The notes: generated from the sequence alone by a model not told the origin. A DNA stretch of 64,000 nt from Saccharothrix saharensis (GCF_006716745.1 NZ_VFPP01000001.1:6211386-6275385), one strand, 5' to 3'; positions 39,399-49,050 are shown, numbered from the stretch's first letter. Numbers and translations are program-made.

Positions 39399-40100
39399 GT
39401 GGCCAAGGAGAAGGGCGGCTTCTGGGTCGGGCTCGCCGCGGCGGTCTTCTACCCCGCCACCGCGGTGATGGCGCGGCGGCGCAACGACGGGGGAGAGAGG
39501 GTGCCCAGGACCGGTGGGGCGCTCATCGTGATGAACCACGTGTCGCACCTGGACCCCGTCTACGACGCCGTCTTCACGCACAAGCAAGGGCGTGTGCCGC
39601 ACTTCCTCGCCAAGCACAGCCTGTGGAACGTCCCGTTCGTCGGCACGGTGGTGAAGGGCGCCCGGCAGATCCCCGTCTACCGCGGCACCGCGGACGCCCA
39701 GCAGAGCCTGCGCGCGGCGCACGAGGCCTTGGAGAAGGGGCTCGTGGTCATCATCTACCCCGAGGGCACGATCACCCGCGACCCGGACGGCTGGCCGATG
39801 GCCTCGCGCACCGGCGTGGCCCGGCTCGCGCTGGAGCACGACGTGCCGGTGCTGCCGGCGGCGCGGTGGGGGACGCGGGACCTCTACGACCACTACCGGA
39901 AGAAGTTCCGGCCGTTCCCGCGCAAGACCGTGGTGACGAAGGTCGGTCCGCCGGTCGACCTGGGCGCCTACCGGGACAAGCCGCAGAGCCTGGCGTTGCT
40001 GCGCGAGGTGACCGACGTGCTGATGAACGAGGTCAAGGACCTGCTCGCGGACATCCGCGAGGAGCAGGCGCCCGACGGCTTCTACACGAAGAAGGCCTGA
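39399..40100 (+). CDS. PlsC-type 1-acylglycerol-3-phosphate acyltransferase
   Basis: A 233-residue membrane-associated acyltransferase. It has the catalytic NHVSHLDP box (NHx4D) and the YPEGTIT motif that binds glycerol phosphate, plus a hydrophobic N-terminal stretch ([14 protein letters not shown]). It likely acylates lysophosphatidate in phospholipid synthesis. GTG 39399 is set by GAAGAGGGAG upstream. It lies one base before gpsA, which supplies glycerol 3-phosphate, so the pair makes pathway sense. Confidence 0.9.
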   Translation: MAKEKGGFWVGLAAAVFYPATAVMARRRNDGGERVPRTGGALIVMNHVSHLDPVYDAVFTHKQGRVPHFLAKHSLWNVPFVGTVVKGARQIPVYRGTADAQQSLRAAHEALEKGLVVIIYPEGTITRDPDGWPMASRTGVARLALEHDVPVLPAARWGTRDLYDHYRKKFRPFPRKTVVTKVGPPVDLGAYRDKPQSLALLREVTDVLMNEVKDLLADIREEQAPDGFYTKKA

Positions 40101-40101
40101 C

Positions 40102-41106
40102 GTGGACCGGGTCGCGGTGCTGGGCGCCGGGTCGTGGGGCACCGCTTTCGCCAAGGTGCTCGCCGACTCCGGCACGGACGTGGTGCTGTGGGCGCGGCGT
40201 GCCGACGTGGCCGACGCCATCTCGGCGGACCGGGTCAACGCCGACTACCTGCCGGGCGTGGCGCTGCCCGCGAACCTGACCGCCACGTCCGACGCGGAGA
40301 AGGCGTTGGCCGGCGCGCAGGCCGTGGTGCTGGCGGTGCCCAGCCAGACGTTGCGGGAGAACCTGGCCGGGTGGCGGCCGTGGTTGCCGTCGGGCGCGAC
40401 GCTGGTCAGCCTGGCCAAGGGCGTGGAGCTGGGCACGTTGAAGCGGATGAGCGAGGTGGTCCGCGAGGTCGCCGGGGTGCCGGAGGACCAGGTCGCGGTG
40501 GTGTCCGGGCCGAACCTGGCCAAGGAGATCGCGGCCGAGCAGCCGACCGCGACGGTCATCGCGTGCACCGACCACGACCGGGCGGTGGAGTTGCAGCACG
40601 CGTGCTCGAACTCGTACTTCCGGCCGTACACGAACGTCGACGTGGTGGGCTGCGAGCTGGGTGGCGCGTGCAAGAACGTGATCGCGCTGGCGTGCGGCAT
40701 GGCGGCGGGCATGGGGTTCGGGGACAACACGATGGCCTCGATCATCACGCGGGGGCTCGCGGAGACGGCGCGGCTGGGCGCGGCGCTGGGCGCGGACCCG
40801 TTGACGTTCGCCGGGTTGGCCGGGTTGGGCGACCTGGTGGCCACGTGCGCTTCGCCGTTGTCGCGCAACCGGTCGTTCGGCGAGCGGTTGGGGCGCGGTG
40901 AGTCGTTGGCGCAGGCGCAGGAGGCCGCGCACGGGCAGGTCGCCGAGGGCGTGAAGTCGTGCTCGTCGATCCGCGAGCTGGCGGCGCGCGTCGGGGTGGA
41001 CGTGCCGATCACCGACGGCGTGCACCAGGTGTGCCACGAAGGGTTGGACCCGCGCGTGCTGACGGCGGCGCTGCTCGGGCGCGAGCGGAAGGCGGAACGG
41101 CAGTGA
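40102..41106 (+). CDS. gpsA: NAD(P)-dependent glycerol-3-phosphate dehydrogenase
   Basis: A 334-residue enzyme that makes sn-glycerol 3-phosphate from dihydroxyacetone phosphate. The Rossmann motif is [14 protein letters not shown] (7-20); the catalytic lysine lies in [26 protein letters not shown]. It begins right after the acyltransferase and its stop overlaps the next gene by 4 bp (GTGA). Confidence 0.97.
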   Translation: MDRVAVLGAGSWGTAFAKVLADSGTDVVLWARRADVADAISADRVNADYLPGVALPANLTATSDAEKALAGAQAVVLAVPSQTLRENLAGWRPWLPSGATLVSLAKGVELGTLKRMSEVVREVAGVPEDQVAVVSGPNLAKEIAAEQPTATVIACTDHDRAVELQHACSNSYFRPYTNVDVVGCELGGACKNVIALACGMAAGMGFGDNTMASIITRGLAETARLGAALGADPLTFAGLAGLGDLVATCASPLSRNRSFGERLGRGESLAQAQEAAHGQVAEGVKSCSSIRELAARVGVDVPITDGVHQVCHEGLDPRVLTAALLGRERKAERQ

Positions 41107-42161
41107 CGTGGGGTGACGGCACGCGCGTCGTGCACACGACGGGCGCGGTGCCCGGTGAGCCGTTCCTGGCGGGGCCGGTGTTCGCCTCGGCGTACCACCT
41201 GGGTGGCGCGGACACCTACGGGCGGGCGCACAACCCGACGTGGCGGGCGTTGGAGTCGGCGCTGGGCGAGCTGGACGGCGGCACGGCCGTGCTGTTCCCG
41301 TCCGGCATGGCGGCGATCTCGACGTTCCTGCGGGTGGTGCTCGAGCCCGGTGACGTGGTGGTGCTGCCGGGCGACGGCTACTACCTGACCCGCACGCTGG
41401 TCGCCCAGATGCCGGTGGAGGTGGTGGAGACGCCGACGGCCGGGCCGTACCCGTCGTTCGAGGGCGTGCGGCTGGTGCTGCTGGAGTCGCCGTCCAACCC
41501 GGGCCTCGACGTGTGCGACATCACGGCGCTGGTGTCGGCGGCGCACGCGGCGGGTGCGTTGGTCGCGGTGGACAACACGACCGCGACGCCGTTGGGGCAG
41601 CAGCCGCTGGCGCTGGGCGCGGACGTGGTCGTGAGCAGCGACACGAAGGCCGTGGCCGGGCACAGCGACGTGCTGCTGGGGCACGTGACGACGGCGGACG
41701 CGGACCTGGCGGAACGGGTGCGGGCCGCGCGGACCACCGGCGGGGCGATCCCCGGCCCGTTCGAGGCGTGGTTGGCGCACCGCGGGCTGGGCACGCTGGA
41801 CCTGCGGCTGAGCCGGCAGGCGGCGAACGCGGCGGCGTTGTACGAGGTGCTGAAGGACCACCCGGCGGTGACCGGGCTGCGGTGGCCGGGCGCGCCGGAG
41901 GACCCCGCGCACGAGGTCGCGGCGAAGCAGATGCGGCGGTTCGGCGGGGTGCTGACGTTCGAGTTGGCGGACGCGGACGCGGTGGCGTCGTTCCTGGACC
42001 GGTCGACGTTGGTGTTCGCGAGCACGAGCTTCGGCGGCCTGCACACCAGCCTGGACCGGCGGGCGCAGTGGGGCGACCCGGTGCCCGAGGGCCTGGTGCG
42101 GCTGTCCGCGGGGTGCGAGGACACCGCCGACCTGGTCGAGGACGTGCTCCGGTCACTCTGA
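41103..42161 (+). CDS. cystathionine gamma-lyase
   Basis: A 352-residue PLP enzyme of the Cys/Met metabolism family. The PLP lysine is in [13 protein letters not shown]; the aromatic ring contact and [14 protein letters not shown] are typical. Likely reaction: cystathionine to cysteine and 2-ketobutyrate. The 4-bp overlap with gpsA implies coupling. It lies just upstream of the cysteine dioxygenase leader, linking cysteine supply and removal. Confidence 0.88.
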   Translation: MTWGDGTRVVHTTGAVPGEPFLAGPVFASAYHLGGADTYGRAHNPTWRALESALGELDGGTAVLFPSGMAAISTFLRVVLEPGDVVVLPGDGYYLTRTLVAQMPVEVVETPTAGPYPSFEGVRLVLLESPSNPGLDVCDITALVSAAHAAGALVAVDNTTATPLGQQPLALGADVVVSSDTKAVAGHSDVLLGHVTTADADLAERVRAARTTGGAIPGPFEAWLAHRGLGTLDLRLSRQAANAAALYEVLKDHPAVTGLRWPGAPEDPAHEVAAKQMRRFGGVLTFELADADAVASFLDRSTLVFASTSFGGLHTSLDRRAQWGDPVPEGLVRLSAGCEDTADLVEDVLRSL

Positions 42162-42219
42162 CGGGTCCACTGCGTGGGAGGGGTTGCGTGGCGGCGAACC
42201 GGCTGCCACCCTCGTCACC

Positions 42220-42300
42220 ATGTCTTTTCGCGCCATGACCGACGGGCGGGGTCACATCGACCTCCGCCTGGTCGCCAGCGCGCTCTGTCCTTCCCGGTGA
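42220..42300 (+). CDS. cysteine-type leader peptide before cysteine dioxygenase
   Basis: A 26-codon frame, ATG to TGA, with core HIDLRLVASALC and a single Cys codon (TGT) near the end. This pattern matches the short leader peptides that precede sulfur and cysteine genes across actinobacteria. CACCCT lies 7 nt before the ATG, so the transcript may be leaderless. Stalling at the Cys codon would respond to charged tRNA-Cys. A GC hairpin (42315-42333) follows, before the cdo ribosome site. Its role is inferred from family knowledge. Confidence 0.75.
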   Translation: MSFRAMTDGRGHIDLRLVASALCPSR

Positions 42301-42314
42301 TCGTCTCGCGTCCC

Positions 42315-42333
42315 GCGGGCCCCTGAGGCCCGC
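42315..42333 (+). promoter_or_regulatory. hairpin between leader and cdo
   Basis: GCGGGCC (42315-42321) and GGCCCGC (42327-42333) form a 7-bp stem with a 5-nt loop. No U-tract follows, so control could be translational or by Rho rather than by intrinsic termination. The cdo ribosome site GAAGGAA lies about 17 nt further on. Confidence 0.5.
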
Positions 42334-42359
42334 CACTCACCGAGTCCCGAGAAGGAACC

Positions 42360-42827
42360 ATGTTCGCCGTTCCGGAGAACACCATCGCCCTGCCCCAGTC
42401 GCACGCCGCGCTGCACCCGGTGCGGATCGCGCTCGACACGGCGGCACGGCGTGAGCGCTGGGCACACCTGCTCCGCTACGACCCCGAGACCCGCTTCGCC
42501 GCGCTGGTCGACGCCACGCCCGAGCAGGAGGTGTGGCTGATGAGCTGGTTGCCCGGCCAGCACGCCGACCTGCACGACCACGGCGTGACCAGCGGCGCGT
42601 TCACCGTGGTCAGCGGCTCGCTGACCGAGGTCGTCGCGCCCGGCCCGACCCAGGTGCTGCACCACCTCGTGGCGGGGCAGTCGCGGGTGTTCGGGCCGGG
42701 CTACGCCCACCAGGTGCGCAACGACGGGAGCGATCCCGCCGTCACGATCCACGTGTTCCGCGACGGCGGGCGCACCGTGCGGCCGGTGCGGTTCGACCCG
42801 CTGTCCGGGACTACGTCCGCGCGGTGA
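42360..42827 (+). CDS. cysteine dioxygenase
   Basis: A 155-residue cupin enzyme that oxidises cysteine to cysteine sulfinate with a non-haem iron. The three-histidine site is His72 and His74 in LHDHG and His117 in YAHQVRN. Size matches bacterial thiol dioxygenases. ATG 42360 has GAAGGAACC. It converges with the PNPOx-family gene, overlapping by 17 bp. The cysteine-type leader fits a cysteine-responsive role. Confidence 0.93.
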   Translation: MFAVPENTIALPQSHAALHPVRIALDTAARRERWAHLLRYDPETRFAALVDATPEQEVWLMSWLPGQHADLHDHGVTSGAFTVVSGSLTEVVAPGPTQVLHHLVAGQSRVFGPGYAHQVRNDGSDPAVTIHVFRDGGRTVRPVRFDPLSGTTSAR

Positions 42828-43458
42828 CGTGCGGCGGCACGTCCCAGTCGCCGACCAGCGCCGGGTCCGGCTCGGGCTCGCCCCACACCGTGCGCAGGGG
42901 CAGCACGCCCGCCCACTTCGCGTTGGCCTCGACGTCCTCGGGCTCGTCGCCGGGCGGGCCGCTGCGGATCTTCACCGACGCCTCGGCGAGGTCGAGGGAG
43001 AGCACGGCGGTGGCGGCCAGCTCCTTGGGCGTGGGCGGTCGGGCGTAGTCCCACGAGCCGGGCGCGATGTGCTCGGTGAGCACGCGCAGGGCGTGCCGCT
43101 TGGCGTCGGGGTCGGTGACGGGGACGGCGGTGCCGTGGATGACGGCGGCGCGGTAGTTCATCGAGTGGTCGAACACCGAGCGGGCGTAGACGACGCCGTC
43201 CACGAGCGTGACGCCGACGCACACGGGCACGCCGGTCGCGGCTTCGCGGAGGCTGCGCGCGCCGGTGGAGCCGTGCAGGTAGAGCGTGTCGCCGTCGCGC
43301 CCGTAGCCCGTGGGCAGCACGAGCGGCGCGCCGTCCACGACGACCGCCAGGTGGCAGACGAGGGCGGCGTCGAGGACCGCGTGCAGCGCCTCGCGTTCGG
43401 TCACGGCCCGGTTGCGGCCCCGCTTGATGGTGCTGCGGTCCGTCGGTGACAGCGTCAT
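42811..43458 (-). CDS. pyridoxamine 5'-phosphate oxidase-like FMN-binding protein
   Basis: A 215-residue split-barrel flavoprotein with the pattern HLAVVVDGAPLVLPTGYGRDGDTLYLHGSTGARSL, common in the PNPOx-like family. The divergent MocR/PdxR-type gene suggests a link to vitamin B6, but many of these proteins act on other compounds. ATG 43458 gives MTLSPTDRSTIKRG. Its start faces the MocR start across 68 bp that contain symmetric repeats. Confidence 0.83.
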   Translation of the reverse strand: MTLSPTDRSTIKRGRNRAVTEREALHAVLDAALVCHLAVVVDGAPLVLPTGYGRDGDTLYLHGSTGARSLREAATGVPVCVGVTLVDGVVYARSVFDHSMNYRAAVIHGTAVPVTDPDAKRHALRVLTEHIAPGSWDYARPPTPKELAATAVLSLDLAEASVKIRSGPPGDEPEDVEANAKWAGVLPLRTVWGEPEPDPALVGDWDVPPHVTART

Positions 43459-43477
43459 GGGCCGAGCCTGTCCGGTA

Positions 43478-43526
43478 AAGTGGCCTTCTTCAAGTGCCAA
43501 TTCTCGGTGATTTGAGGAGGCCACTT
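43478..43526. promoter_or_regulatory. MocR/PdxR-type operator region
   Basis: AAGTGGCC (43478-43485) and GGCCACTT (43519-43526) are inverted; a third copy AAGTGCCA (43492-43499) is direct and 14 bp after the first. Repeat sets like this are typical of MocR/PdxR sites, which use direct repeats plus an inverted half. GAGGAGG lies between, so binding could also cover the ribosome site of the regulator gene. Confidence 0.55.
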
Positions 43527-44909
43527 GTGGCGGAGACGGCGTTGGCGGTGGTGTTGGACCGCGAGTCGGCCGAACCGCTGGCCGTGCAGCTCGCGGACGC
43601 CCTGCGCGCGGCGGCGGCCGACGGCCGGCTGCGCAGCGGTGACCGGCTGCCCTCGACCCGGGCGCTGGCCGAACGGCTCGGCGTGAGCCGGACCGTGACA
43701 GCGGCAGCATACGAGCAGCTGCACGCCGAGGGCTGGATCGCGGGACGGCACGGTTCCGGGACGTACGTGACGACGACCCCTCCGGGTGCGTTGAAGGCGC
43801 GGACCCGGCGTGCGGCGGCTCCCGTGACGCCGGTGGACGTGGTGGACCTCGCGCCCGGCGCGCCGTGGGCCGAGGGGTTGGACCGGGCGGCGTGGCGGCG
43901 GGCGTGGCGCGCGGCGGCGGACGTGCAGCCGATGTTCCGGCCGGCCCGGGGCGGGTTGCCGGAGTACCGGGCGGTGGTGGCCGAGCACCTGTTGCGGCAC
44001 CGCGGGCTGGCGGTGCGGGGCGGGTTGCGCGAGGAGCTGGTGCTGGCGACCGGGGGGACGACGGCGGCGTTGGTGGAGCTGGGGTCGGCCGTGCTGCGGC
44101 CCGGTGACGCCGTGGCGGTGGAGGAGCCGGGGTACCAGCGGGCGGTGTGGGCGTTGCGGTCGGCCGGGGTGAAGGTCGTGCAGGCGCCCGTGGACGCCGA
44201 GGGGCTGCTGGTGGAGGCCGTGCCGCCGGGCGTGCGCGGGGTGTACTGCTCGCCGGCGCACCAGTACCCGATGGGCGGGCGGATGTCGGCGGCGCGGCGG
44301 GTGGCGCTGGTGGAGCGGGCGCGCGCGGAGGGGTGGCTGGTCGTCGAGGACGACTACGACGGCGAGCTGCGGTACGACGTCGCGCCGCTGCCGTTGCTGG
44401 CGGCGTTGGCGCCGGACGTGGTGGTGCACCTGGGCACCACGAGCAAGATCCTCACGCCGACGCTCGGCGCGGGGTGGATGGTCGCGCCCGAGCCGATCGC
44501 GGCGGAGGTGATGGCGCACCGCGACCGGACCGGCACCAGCCCGTCCGCGGCGGGGCAGCGGGTGCTGGTGGAGCTGGCGCGCAACGGCGACCTCGGCCGG
44601 CACCTGCGCAAGCTGCGGCGTGAGCTGTCGGAGCGCCGCGCCCTGCTGTCGGCGGCGTTCGGCGAGGCGGGCATCCCGGTGCTCGGCGACGACGCGGGCG
44701 CGCACATCGTCGTGCCGCTGCCGTCCGCGCAGGCGGAGCGGGACGTGCTGGCCGAGGCGCTCGACCTCGGGCTGCGCCTGGACGGCCTGGCCCGCCACCA
44801 CGCCGGCCGGCCGAAGGTGCACGGCGCCGCGATCGGCTACAGCGCCTGCTCGCGTGACCAGCTGACCGCCGCCATCCCCACCCTGCTGCGCCTCCTCCAC
44901 CCGTCCTGA
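43527..44909 (+). CDS. MocR/PdxR-family regulator (GntR HTH + aminotransferase domain)
   Basis: A 460-residue regulator. The N-terminal GntR-type winged helix is near residues 20-80 ([31 protein letters not shown]). The rest is a fold-type I aminotransferase domain with the PLP lysine in [18 protein letters not shown] and [10 protein letters not shown]. PdxR proteins sense PLP and control pyridoxal synthesis; the divergent PNPOx-like gene is the likely target. GTG 43527 has GAGGAGG. Confidence 0.92.
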   Translation: MAETALAVVLDRESAEPLAVQLADALRAAAADGRLRSGDRLPSTRALAERLGVSRTVTAAAYEQLHAEGWIAGRHGSGTYVTTTPPGALKARTRRAAAPVTPVDVVDLAPGAPWAEGLDRAAWRRAWRAAADVQPMFRPARGGLPEYRAVVAEHLLRHRGLAVRGGLREELVLATGGTTAALVELGSAVLRPGDAVAVEEPGYQRAVWALRSAGVKVVQAPVDAEGLLVEAVPPGVRGVYCSPAHQYPMGGRMSAARRVALVERARAEGWLVVEDDYDGELRYDVAPLPLLAALAPDVVVHLGTTSKILTPTLGAGWMVAPEPIAAEVMAHRDRTGTSPSAAGQRVLVELARNGDLGRHLRKLRRELSERRALLSAAFGEAGIPVLGDDAGAHIVVPLPSAQAERDVLAEALDLGLRLDGLARHHAGRPKVHGAAIGYSACSRDQLTAAIPTLLRLLHPS

Positions 44910-44928
44910 CCGTCGAACTCCCCCGCCC

Positions 44929-45031
44929 GGGCGTTCGACACTCGCGTGTGTCGAACGCTCAGGTCCCGAGTGTCGAACGCTCAGGTCCCGAGTGTCGAAC
45001 GCTCGGGACCCCCGAGTTCAACGCTCGGGAC
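44929..45031. repeat. 22-bp repeat cluster B
   Basis: One inverted unit (from 44929) is followed by four units in the other orientation: 44945-44966, 44967-44988, 44989-45010 and 45013-45031. The core GAGTGTCGAACGCTCAGG and the 22-bp step are the same as in cluster A at 18904-19090. It fills the gap between the MocR gene and ddl. Confidence 0.85.
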
Positions 45032-45064
45032 GAGGGGTTACGCCATCCGGGTAGGGTCCGAGCC

Positions 45065-46132
45065 ATGACACAGCGCAAGACCAAGGTCGCCGTGGTGTTC
45101 GGCGGGCGCAGCAGCGAGCACATGGTCTCCTGCCTGTCCGCCGGCAGTGTCCTGCCCCACCTGGACCGGGACCGGTTCGACGTCGTGCCGGTGGGCATCA
45201 CGGAAACGGGCGCGTGGGTGATCGGCGCCGACGACACCAAGGCGCTCGAAGTGCGGGACCGGCAGCTGCCCACCGTCAACGCGCTGGTCCCGGTGTCCGG
45301 CAACGAACTGGTGCCGGTGGCACCCACCGAGGTGCTGGCCGACGTGGAGGTCGTGTTCCCCGTGCTGCACGGCGCGTGGGGCGAGGACGGCACCATCCAG
45401 GGCCTGCTGGAGCTCGCCGACATCCCGTACGTGGGACCGGGCGTGCTGGCCAGCGCGGTGGCCATGGACAAGGAGTTCACCAAGCGCCTGCTCCAGGGCG
45501 CGGGCCTGCCGGTCGGCGAGTTCGCCGTGCTGCGGCGCGACCAGGAGACGCTGACCGAGGCCGACCGGGAACGCCTGGGGCTGCCCGTCTTCGTCAAGCC
45601 CGCCCGCGCCGGCTCGTCCGTGGGCATCTCGAAGGTCGTGGACTGGGCCCACCTGGACAGCGCGATCGCGTTGGCCCGCAAGACCGACCCGAAGGTCATC
45701 GTCGAGGCCGCCGTCTCCGGCCGCGAGGTCGAGTGCGGCGTGCTGGAGTTCCCCGACGGCCGCGTGGAGGCGTCGCTGCCCGCCGAGCTGCGCATCGTCG
45801 GCGGCGAGGTCGACTGGTACGACTTCGACGCCAAGTACCTCGACGACGTCTGCGAGTTCGACATCCCCGCCAAGCTGGACGAGCACGTCACGCGCGACCT
45901 GCGCGAGATGGCCGTCGCCGCGTTCCGCGCGCTGGACTGCCAGGGCCTGGCCCGGGTCGACTTCTTCGTCACCGACTACGACGAGCTCGTGGTCAACGAG
46001 GTCAACACGATGCCCGGCTTCACGCCGATCTCGATGTACCCGCGGATGTGGGCCGAGACGGGCGTGGCCTACCCGGCGCTGCTGACCACGCTGATCGAGA
46101 CCGCGCTGGCCCGCGGCACGGGCCTGCGCTGA
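45065..46132 (+). CDS. ddl: D-alanine-D-alanine ligase
   Basis: A 355-residue ATP-grasp ligase for peptidoglycan precursor synthesis. Motifs: [45 protein letters not shown], and [15 protein letters not shown] at the C-terminus. ATG 45065 has TAGGGT (45052-45057) 7 nt upstream with no Shine-Dalgarno, so probably leaderless. Confidence 0.97.
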   Translation: MTQRKTKVAVVFGGRSSEHMVSCLSAGSVLPHLDRDRFDVVPVGITETGAWVIGADDTKALEVRDRQLPTVNALVPVSGNELVPVAPTEVLADVEVVFPVLHGAWGEDGTIQGLLELADIPYVGPGVLASAVAMDKEFTKRLLQGAGLPVGEFAVLRRDQETLTEADRERLGLPVFVKPARAGSSVGISKVVDWAHLDSAIALARKTDPKVIVEAAVSGREVECGVLEFPDGRVEASLPAELRIVGGEVDWYDFDAKYLDDVCEFDIPAKLDEHVTRDLREMAVAAFRALDCQGLARVDFFVTDYDELVVNEVNTMPGFTPISMYPRMWAETGVAYPALLTTLIETALARGTGLR

Positions 46133-46148
46133 TCCGACCTGCGCCGAC

Positions 46149-46709
46149 CTAGCCCGTGGTGTCCACGGGGCCCTTGGCGAGCCTGTCCCGCACCGCGGCG
46201 GAGACGTCCTGCAGGGGCCCCGTGCCCGCGTCCGACGGCACGGTCAGCGCCACGTACACCGGCCGGTCCACCACGTACCAGGTGGCCGAACCGCCCTCGG
46301 ACACCTCCAGCCACTGCACGTCCGAGATCACCCGCAGCTGGGAGGTCGGGGTGAGGTCACGCGGACGGTCCAGCCCGCACCGCAGCACGACGGGTTCGCG
46401 CAGCCCGTCGCTCCACGCCACCGCCCCGGCGGGAGCGGGCGCGGCGAGCTCGCGGCGCGGCAACGGGGAGCCGTTGGACACCAGTTGCGCGGGCAGCCCG
46501 CCCAGCAGCGCCCCGCACTCGTCCGACCCGGCCTCCGGCGCGGGCACCGGCACGAGCGCCACGGGCCGGGTGTCGGCGGCCGGCGGTTCCTCGCCGCCGG
46601 CGAGCAGACCCGCGGCCACCACGCCCGCCACGAGCAGCGCGGTGAGCCCGACGGCCACGATCAGCAGCGGTCGGGGCAGCGGCGGGGCGGGTGACGGTTG
46701 CGGTGCCAC
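46149..46709 (-). CDS. DUF3515 membrane-anchored protein
   Basis: A 186-residue protein with an N-terminal membrane anchor (PLLIVAVGLTALLVAGVVAAGLL) and an extracytoplasmic domain with two Cys (DECGALLGG, VVLRCGL) and a WYVVDRPVYVALTVP end. It matches DUF3515, the M. tuberculosis counterpart being Rv2980. Function unknown; it is convergent with ddl. Confidence 0.85.
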   Translation of the reverse strand: MAPQPSPAPPLPRPLLIVAVGLTALLVAGVVAAGLLAGGEEPPAADTRPVALVPVPAPEAGSDECGALLGGLPAQLVSNGSPLPRRELAAPAPAGAVAWSDGLREPVVLRCGLDRPRDLTPTSQLRVISDVQWLEVSEGGSATWYVVDRPVYVALTVPSDAGTGPLQDVSAAVRDRLAKGPVDTTG

Positions 46710-46729
46710 CCCGTTATGACAGCACGGAC

Positions 46730-46963
46730 CTACAGGTGGACCACCGGGCAGGTCAGCGTTCGGGTGATGCCCTCGACGTTCTGGATGCGGGCGACCACGA
46801 GTTGGCCCAACTGGTCGACGGTGTCGGCCTCGGCGCGGACGATGACGTCGTACGGGCCGGTGACGTCCTCCGCGGTGGCCACACCGGGGATGCCGGAGAT
46901 CTCCGCCGCAACGGCGGCTGCCTTCCCGACCTCGGTCTGGATGAGGATGTATGCGTGCACCAC
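46730..46963 (-). CDS. stand-alone Lrp/AsnC ligand-binding (RAM) domain protein
   Basis: A 77-residue protein that is only the ligand-binding part of Lrp/AsnC regulators (YILIQTEVGKAAAVAAEISGIPGVATAEDVTGPYDVIVRAEA). With no DNA-binding helix it would bind an amino acid or pair with another regulator. GTG 46963 has GAAGGGG. It lies 20 bp upstream of the DUF3515 gene on the same strand. Confidence 0.85.
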   Translation of the reverse strand: MVHAYILIQTEVGKAAAVAAEISGIPGVATAEDVTGPYDVIVRAEADTVDQLGQLVVARIQNVEGITRTLTCPVVHL

Positions 46964-47060
46964 GGCGTGCCCCTTCGTCGCGACAGGTTAGGTCGGGGTA
47001 GGAACGTGCACAGCAACGTACCCCAGTTGGGGTTCCGAATGCTCAGAACGGGAGGCAATC

Positions 47061-48026
47061 TTGCGTCCGGAGCCGCCGCGCAACGCGGACACGGTCGCTG
47101 AGGTGGGTGAGTTCGGTCTCATCCGCCGGGTGACGGCAGGTCGGACGCAGCCGCCCACCACCCTGCTCGGGCCGGGTGACGACGCGGCTGTCGTCGCGGC
47201 GCCCGACGGTCGCGTGGTGGTGTCCACCGACGTGCTGGTCGAGGGTGTCCACTTCAGACTCGACTGGTCGTCTCCCGAGCAGGTGGGGCGCAAGGCGGCG
47301 GCCGTGAACCTGGCCGACGTGGTGGCCATGGGCGCGATGCCGACGGCCCTGCTGATCGGCCTCGCGTGCCCGTCCGACACCCCCTCCGCCGTGGTCGAGG
47401 GGATCACCGCCGGGCTGTGGCAGGAGGCGACCGTCGCGGGGGCCGGCGTGGTGGGTGGCGACATGGTGTCGTCCGCGACACTGGTGATCTCCGTTACGGC
47501 CATGGGGGACATGGGCGGACTGGAGCCCATCACCCGTTCAGGTGCTCAAGTGGGTGATGTCGTCGCGGTGTGCGGCCGGCTCGGCTGGGCAGCGGGCGGA
47601 CTGGCCGTGCTGCAGCGCGGTTTCCGGTCGCCGGTGGCGGTCGTCGGCGCGCAGCGGAACCCCGAACCCCCTTACGCCGCCGGGCCGCAAGCCGCGGCGG
47701 CGGGCGCCACGGCGATGATCGACGTGTCGGACGGCCTGCTGGCCGACCTCGGCCACATCGCGGACGAGTCCGGCATCGGCATCGACATCCGCACCGAGCT
47801 GCTGGAGGTGCACCCGCGGCTGATCGACGTGGCCGCGGCGCTCGGTGCGGACGCCCGGCACTGGGCGCTGACCGGTGGCGAGGACCACGCGCTGGCGGCC
47901 ACGTTCCCGGAGCCGGGGGCCGTGCCCGAGGGGTGGCGCACCATCGGCACGGTCCGGCACGGCAGCGGTGTGACCGTCGACGGGCGCGCGTACGAGAAAC
48001 CCCCTGGCTGGGAGCACTGGCGGTAG
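47061..48026 (+). CDS. thiL: thiamine-monophosphate kinase
   Basis: A 321-residue ATP-dependent kinase giving thiamine diphosphate. GPGDDAAVV, the metal-binding STDVLVEGVHF, AAVNLADVVAMGA and DVSDGLLADLGH are diagnostic. The start is TTG at 47061, set by GGGAGGCAATC. It is divergent from the Lrp-like gene. Confidence 0.95.
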   Translation: MRPEPPRNADTVAEVGEFGLIRRVTAGRTQPPTTLLGPGDDAAVVAAPDGRVVVSTDVLVEGVHFRLDWSSPEQVGRKAAAVNLADVVAMGAMPTALLIGLACPSDTPSAVVEGITAGLWQEATVAGAGVVGGDMVSSATLVISVTAMGDMGGLEPITRSGAQVGDVVAVCGRLGWAAGGLAVLQRGFRSPVAVVGAQRNPEPPYAAGPQAAAAGATAMIDVSDGLLADLGHIADESGIGIDIRTELLEVHPRLIDVAAALGADARHWALTGGEDHALAATFPEPGAVPEGWRTIGTVRHGSGVTVDGRAYEKPPGWEHWR

Positions 48027-48040
48027 GTAGCCTGGGGAGT

Positions 48041-48511
48041 GTGGAACTATGCACGCTCGCGTATGACCATCCAGACTCGGTGAAGCTGATCGCCGACCTC
48101 CAGCAGGTCTACGTGGACCGCTACGGCGAGGTCGACGTCACGCCGGTCGACCCGGCGGAGTTCGCCGCGCCGCTGGGGCACTTCGTGGTCGGCTACGTCG
48201 ACGGCGGTCCCGTGGCGTGCGGCGGGTGGCGCGCCCACGACGTGGCCGAGCACTCGTTGCGCCCCGGCGACGCCGAGATCAAGCGCATGTACGTGGTGGA
48301 GGCCATGCGCGGCGGCGGGCTCGCGCGGGTCGTGCTGGCGTCGCTGGAGACGGCGGCGCGCGCGGCCGGGCGCAAGCGGATGGTGCTGGAGACCGGGTTG
48401 CGCCAACCGGAGGCCATCGGGCTCTACCGGTCCAATGGATACGCGCGCATCGACAACTTCGGCGTCTACCGGCATCATCCGGAAAGCCTTTGCTTCGCGA
48501 AGGATCTCTGA
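48041..48511 (+). CDS. GNAT-family acetyltransferase
   Basis: A 156-residue acetyltransferase. Motif A is KRMYVVEAMRGGGLARVVLASLE (acetyl-CoA binding) and the end is LETGLRQPEAIGLYRSNGYARID. Substrate unknown. GTG 48041 has TAGCCT (48028-48033) 7 nt upstream. It begins 14 bp after thiL. Confidence 0.88.
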   Translation: MELCTLAYDHPDSVKLIADLQQVYVDRYGEVDVTPVDPAEFAAPLGHFVVGYVDGGPVACGGWRAHDVAEHSLRPGDAEIKRMYVVEAMRGGGLARVVLASLETAARAAGRKRMVLETGLRQPEAIGLYRSNGYARIDNFGVYRHHPESLCFAKDL

Positions 48512-48528
48512 GGCCGGGAGGGACCGCG

Positions 48529-49050
48529 GTGGCGATCTACGCGTTGGGCGACTTCGAGCCGGTGATCCACCCGGACGCCTACGTGCACCCCGACGCGACG
48601 GTGATCGGCGACGTGCGGATCGACGCGCACGCCTCGGTGTGGCCGCAGGCCGTGCTGCGCGGCGACTACGGGCGCATCGAGGTCGGCGAGCGGACGTCGA
48701 TCCAGGACGGCACGGTCGTGCACTGCACCGAGGTGCACCCGACGCTCATCGGCGCGGAATGCGTCGTCGGGCACAACGTGCACATCGAGGGCGCGACCAT
48801 CGCCGACCGGTGCCTGATCGCCTCGGGATCGGTGGTGCTCAACGGGTCCGTGGTCGAGACCGGCGCGATCGTCGGCGCGGGCGCGGTGGTGTCGTTCGAG
48901 GGGCACGTGCCGGCGCGGTCGATGGCGCTCGGCGTGCCCGCCCGCGTGCGCGAGGGCTACGTCGTGCCGGACGGCGCGTGGCAGTTCGCGGTGGACAAGT
49001 ACGTGAACAACATCTTGCTGTACCGCAAGGAACTGCGGCGACTGGACTGA
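48529..49050 (+). CDS. gamma-carbonic anhydrase-like hexapeptide protein
   Basis: A 173-residue left-handed beta-helix protein with hexapeptide repeats (VIGDVRIDAHASVWPQAVLRGDYG, TSIQDGTVVHC). Histidine ligands of the gamma-CA type are present (VVHCTEVHPT, VVGHNVHIEGA). It may hydrate CO2 or be an inactive CaiE/YrdA homologue. GTG 48529 has GGGAGGGA. It starts 17 bp after the acetyltransferase. Confidence 0.88.
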   Translation: MAIYALGDFEPVIHPDAYVHPDATVIGDVRIDAHASVWPQAVLRGDYGRIEVGERTSIQDGTVVHCTEVHPTLIGAECVVGHNVHIEGATIADRCLIASGSVVLNGSVVETGAIVGAGAVVSFEGHVPARSMALGVPARVREGYVVPDGAWQFAVDKYVNNILLYRKELRRLD

